A stretch of 6,295 nucleotides of DNA from Cycloclasticus sp. (GTDB taxonomy: Bacteria; Pseudomonadota; Gammaproteobacteria; Methylococcales; Cycloclasticaceae). Positions 5,795 through 6,295 of this stretch are shown here, piece by piece. How positions within the stretch are numbered: position 1 is the stretch's first letter; each line of letters begins with the position of its first letter. The notes under the pieces were generated by a model. The model ran no database searches and was not told the DNA's origin. It saw only the letters and a program-made list of their open reading frames with translations. The translations under genes and the position numbers were made by a program. The stretch spans positions 1 through 6,295 of the forward strand of contig DUCA01000054.1 in NCBI GenBank assembly GCA_012960055.1. Reading direction: 5' to 3'.

Positions 5795-6295
5795 CTAACG
5801 ATTTAGCCACTCCATATAACACGCCACCCCTTCGTCGACACTCTTAAACGTGTGGTTACAGCCCGCCGTGCGCAATGCGGTTAAGTCCGCTTCGGTAAAG
5901 CTTTGATAGTGACCGATCAAGTGGTCTGGAAAAGGAATATAACTTAAGTTGCCTTTTTGATGATAATCGAGCACGCCTTTAGCAATGTCATTAAACGGTT
6001 GGCTACGGCCGGTCCCACAATTGAATATACCTGAAACGCTCGGGTTATCCAAAAACCATAAATTCACCTCAACAACATCGCCGACATACACAAAATCACG
6101 CACTTGCTCACCGTCACCGTAGCCATCACAACCGGCGAATAACTTAATCTCACCTTTCTCAAGCAACTGATTATTTAAATGAAAGGCCACACTCGCCATG
6201 CTACCTTTATGTTGCTCGCGTGGGCCATACACATTGAAGTAACGTAAGCCGACTACTTGGCTTCTCACCTCTTGATGATTTAACAATTCTTGTTT
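5795..6295 (-). CDS. hldD: HldD (RfaD), ADP-L-glycero-D-manno-heptose-6-epimerase (C-terminal part, runs off the right edge)
   Basis: HldD converts ADP-D-glycero-D-manno-heptose to the L-glycero form, the heptose donor for the LPS inner core, in the cytoplasm with NADP. The frame is open to the window edge (it begins KQELLNHQ), so 166 codons of a family of about 310 are present. A TTG at 6286 is not a real start. The N-terminal Rossmann NADP site and the Tyr-x-x-x-Lys catalytic pair lie outside. Seen here are GLRYFNVYGPREQHKGSMAS, RDFVYVGDV, VNLWFLDNPSVSGIFNCGTGR, YIPFPDHLIGHYQSFTEADL and the ending EWLNR, all close to E. coli RfaD. It ends 26 nt before waaA on the same strand, consistent with an LPS core operon. 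Confidence 0.96.
   Translation of the reverse strand, partial: KQELLNHQEVRSQVVGLRYFNVYGPREQHKGSMASVAFHLNNQLLEKGEIKLFAGCDGYGDGEQVRDFVYVGDVVEVNLWFLDNPSVSGIFNCGTGRSQPFNDIAKGVLDYHQKGNLSYIPFPDHLIGHYQSFTEADLTALRTAGCNHTFKSVDEGVACYMEWLNR

Noticed and set aside
6284..6286. TTG as a start codon for a short epimerase-like protein
   Set aside because: The frame stays open to the window edge and the homology starts mid-domain; this is the C-terminal part of hldD cut by the window.

Overview
The window looks like chromosomal core sequence from a moderate-GC, probably marine or free-living gammaproteobacterium. That placement is inferred: the proteins resemble the E. coli and Pseudomonas members of their families in length and motifs (WaaA, HldD, TolC, Dtd, Mug, ThiC), and the lipid A-Kdo/heptose genes imply a Gram-negative envelope. 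I recall thiC lying next to tolC in pseudomonads. Genus cannot be set from this sequence alone.

Layout: the left edge holds the N-terminal part of thiC on the minus strand, reading out of the window. A divergent intergenic region of about 135 bp (246-380) carries a good minus-strand promoter for thiC. On the plus strand follow four genes: a single-domain rhodanese (381-701), a Mug/TDG-type mismatch uracil/thymine-DNA glycosylase (710-1252), D-aminoacyl-tRNA deacylase dtd (1246-1698, overlapping the previous gene by 7 nt), and a TolC-family outer-membrane channel (1757-3094). The first three are packed like an operon. TolC has a 58 nt leader with a candidate extended -10, so it may also have its own promoter.

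A gene-free convergent region of 230 bp (3095-3324) holds small inverted repeats, one of which could be a terminator for the minus-strand genes. The right half is a minus-strand cluster read from the right edge: the C-terminal part of hldD (ADP-heptose epimerase), waaA (Kdo transferase), and a YbfB/YjiJ-type MFS transporter 2 nt downstream of waaA.

Functionally the window mixes LPS inner-core assembly (HldD makes the heptose donor, WaaA adds Kdo to lipid A), envelope export (TolC), two quality-control enzymes (Mug for mispaired bases, Dtd for D-aminoacyl-tRNA), sulfur handling (rhodanese) and thiamine pyrimidine synthesis (ThiC). I found no mobile element, CRISPR array, tRNA or rRNA, and no strong sign of an undescribed system. 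The points most worth a second look are the very short thiC leader with no visible TPP riboswitch, the near absence of Shine-Dalgarno sites, the MFS gene tightly linked to waaA, and residue changes in conserved motifs of ThiC and Dtd and at the TolC periplasmic gate.
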